DNA from: Clusia tigrina | Taxonomy: Eukaryota; Arthropoda; Insecta; Diptera; Clusiidae | Direction of reading: 5' to 3' | Assembly (NCBI GenBank): GCA_920105625.2 | Contig: OV050032.1 | Coordinates: 106,066,542 to 106,130,541, forward strand | Length of the DNA stretch: 64,000 bases | Shown: one piece after another, positions 63,420 to 64,000 of the stretch | Position numbering within the stretch: position 1 is the stretch's first letter | Layout: every line of letters starts with the position of its first letter | Position numbers and translations under genes: made by a program | Notes under the pieces: model-generated | Seen by the model: the letters and a program-made list of their open reading frames with translations, nothing else | Told to the model about the DNA's origin: nothing | Database searches by the model: none

Positions 63420-64000
63420 ATGTCTAGGTTTTATGACGCTCCAGTAAAAAGTTACAAGCATTTGTATGTTGCCAACTTTGATAGGTGTAGGACGTACCGT
63501 ATAGAAGTTAGGGGCGATTGAAGTTTTATCAGTGTTTGATTTGGGACTTAAGGGTAGCATAGCTTTGAGCGATAGCTTAAATTTACAAGAGGCTCGAGTA
63601 CTTTATTGTTACAAAATTTCAAGGTTTTATGACGCTCCAGTAAAAAGTTACAAGCATTTGAATGTTGCCAACTTTGATAGGTGTAGGACGTACCGTATAG
63701 AAGTTAGAGCCATTTGAAGTTTTATCAGTGTTTGATTTGGGACTCTAGGGTAGCATAGCTTTGAGCGATGGCTTAAATTGACAAGAAGCTCTTGCACTTT
63801 ATTGTTACAATATTTCAAGGTTTTATGACGCTCCAGTAAAAAGTTACAAGCATTTGTATGTTGCAAACTTTGATAGGTGTAGGACGTACCGTAAAGAAGT
63901 TAGGGGCGTTTGAAGTTTTATCAGTGTTTGATTTGGGGCTCTAGGGTAGCATAGCTTTGAGCGATGGCTTAAATTGACAAGAGGCTCGAGTACTTTATTG

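Larger units (their letters stand above)
1..64000 (+). repeat. Satellite DNA array, ~196-bp monomer, head to tail, whole window
   Basis: Every stretch of the window is a recognisable copy of one unit of about 196 bp. Diagnostic words recur once per unit throughout: ACAAAATTT, GACGCTCC, TTTGATAGG, GACGTACC, CAGTGTTTGAT and TAGCATAG. Strand assignment only records the printed monomer orientation; I saw no inverted monomer. There is no unique-sequence gap, transposon insertion or simple-sequence tract, so no stretch holds anything other than satellite. Monomers differ by scattered substitutions at favoured sites (AGGGCCATT/AGGGGCGTT/AGAGCCATT; CTCAAGGG/CTCTAGGG/CTCAAGCG; CTCGAGTAC/CTCGGGTAC/CTCGGATAC; TTATGACG/TTAGGACG). 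Arrays of this kind are known from eukaryotic centromeric and heterochromatic DNA. Which chromosomal region this is cannot be told from the sequence alone. Confidence 0.98.

Noticed and set aside
1..64000. A conserved 72-codon minus-strand reading frame repeated over a hundred times, beginning MQHTNACNFLLERH
   Set aside because: It is one monomer read backwards. The frame is 219 bp on a 196-bp period, so neighbouring frames overlap by 23 bp in different phases. Variation among copies follows monomer DNA variants without sparing codon first and second positions. There is no promoter or initiation context, and many monomers have the frame broken. It is a satellite by-product, not a peptide family.
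1..64000. CRISPR array
   Set aside because: The repeat unit is 196 bp and the units abut directly; there are no short conserved repeats separated by unique spacers and no cas-like gene.
1..64000. CENP-B box in the monomer
   Set aside because: I looked for the vertebrate-type core (TTCG-N4-A-N2-CGGG) and found nothing close. Absence does not argue against a centromere, since many lineages lack it.
1..64000. Transposable element, retrotransposon LTR or ribosomal spacer
   Set aside because: No target-site duplication, terminal inverted repeat, primer-binding site, polypurine tract, coding remnant or rRNA-like segment is visible; every segment aligns to the same monomer.

Overview
The whole 64 kb window is one uninterrupted, head-to-tail satellite DNA array. 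The monomer is about 196 bp, which gives roughly 325-330 monomers, all in the same orientation. I see no gene, RNA gene, transposable element, CRISPR array, telomere repeat or unique-sequence island on either strand. The many short open frames (61-, 72-, 79-, 93-, 97-, 101-, 105- and 123-codon classes) are by-products of translating one monomer again and again. None is annotated as a gene.

The organism is a eukaryote, because an array of this size and regularity is typical of centromeric, pericentromeric or subtelomeric heterochromatin and is not known from bacteria or archaea. The reference monomer (16203-16398) is 37% G+C, with G exceeding C on the + strand (47 vs 26). I do not recognise the family. 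The unit length near one nucleosome repeat and a GTTA-N4-CATTTGAA motif suggest a flowering plant, possibly a legume. That is a weak inference.

Layout. (1) 1-12.8 kb: three copies of a large higher-order unit (3613 bp, 4394 bp and a partial copy), marked by truncated monomers, with nested 772-bp and 1556-bp repeats. (2) 12.8-16.9 kb: a 10-mer (1960 bp) repeat and a run of 392-bp dimers. (3) 16.8-23.3 kb: a 1055-bp unit carrying a 75-bp internal duplication, then a 3016-bp offset repeat. (4) 23.3-36.7 kb: mixed 7-, 8-, 10- and 12-mer duplications, including a block of about 1.2 kb seen four times. (5) 36.7-43.4 kb: a nearly perfect 3330-bp (17-mer) tandem duplication. (6) 43.4-54.9 kb: 11-mer units (2156 bp) and a 2.3-kb block repeated 6273 bp away. 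(7) 54.98-60.77 kb: a 1961-bp 10-mer in three tandem copies. (8) 60.8-64 kb: residual monomers with a 784-bp tetramer duplication.

The biology visible here is repeat turnover: unequal crossing-over in whole-monomer steps, patchy gene conversion, and small indels that tag individual lineages. No new protein-coding or RNA system is visible. All boundaries come from comparing the printed sequence by eye, so edges are good to tens of bases unless an exact junction is stated.
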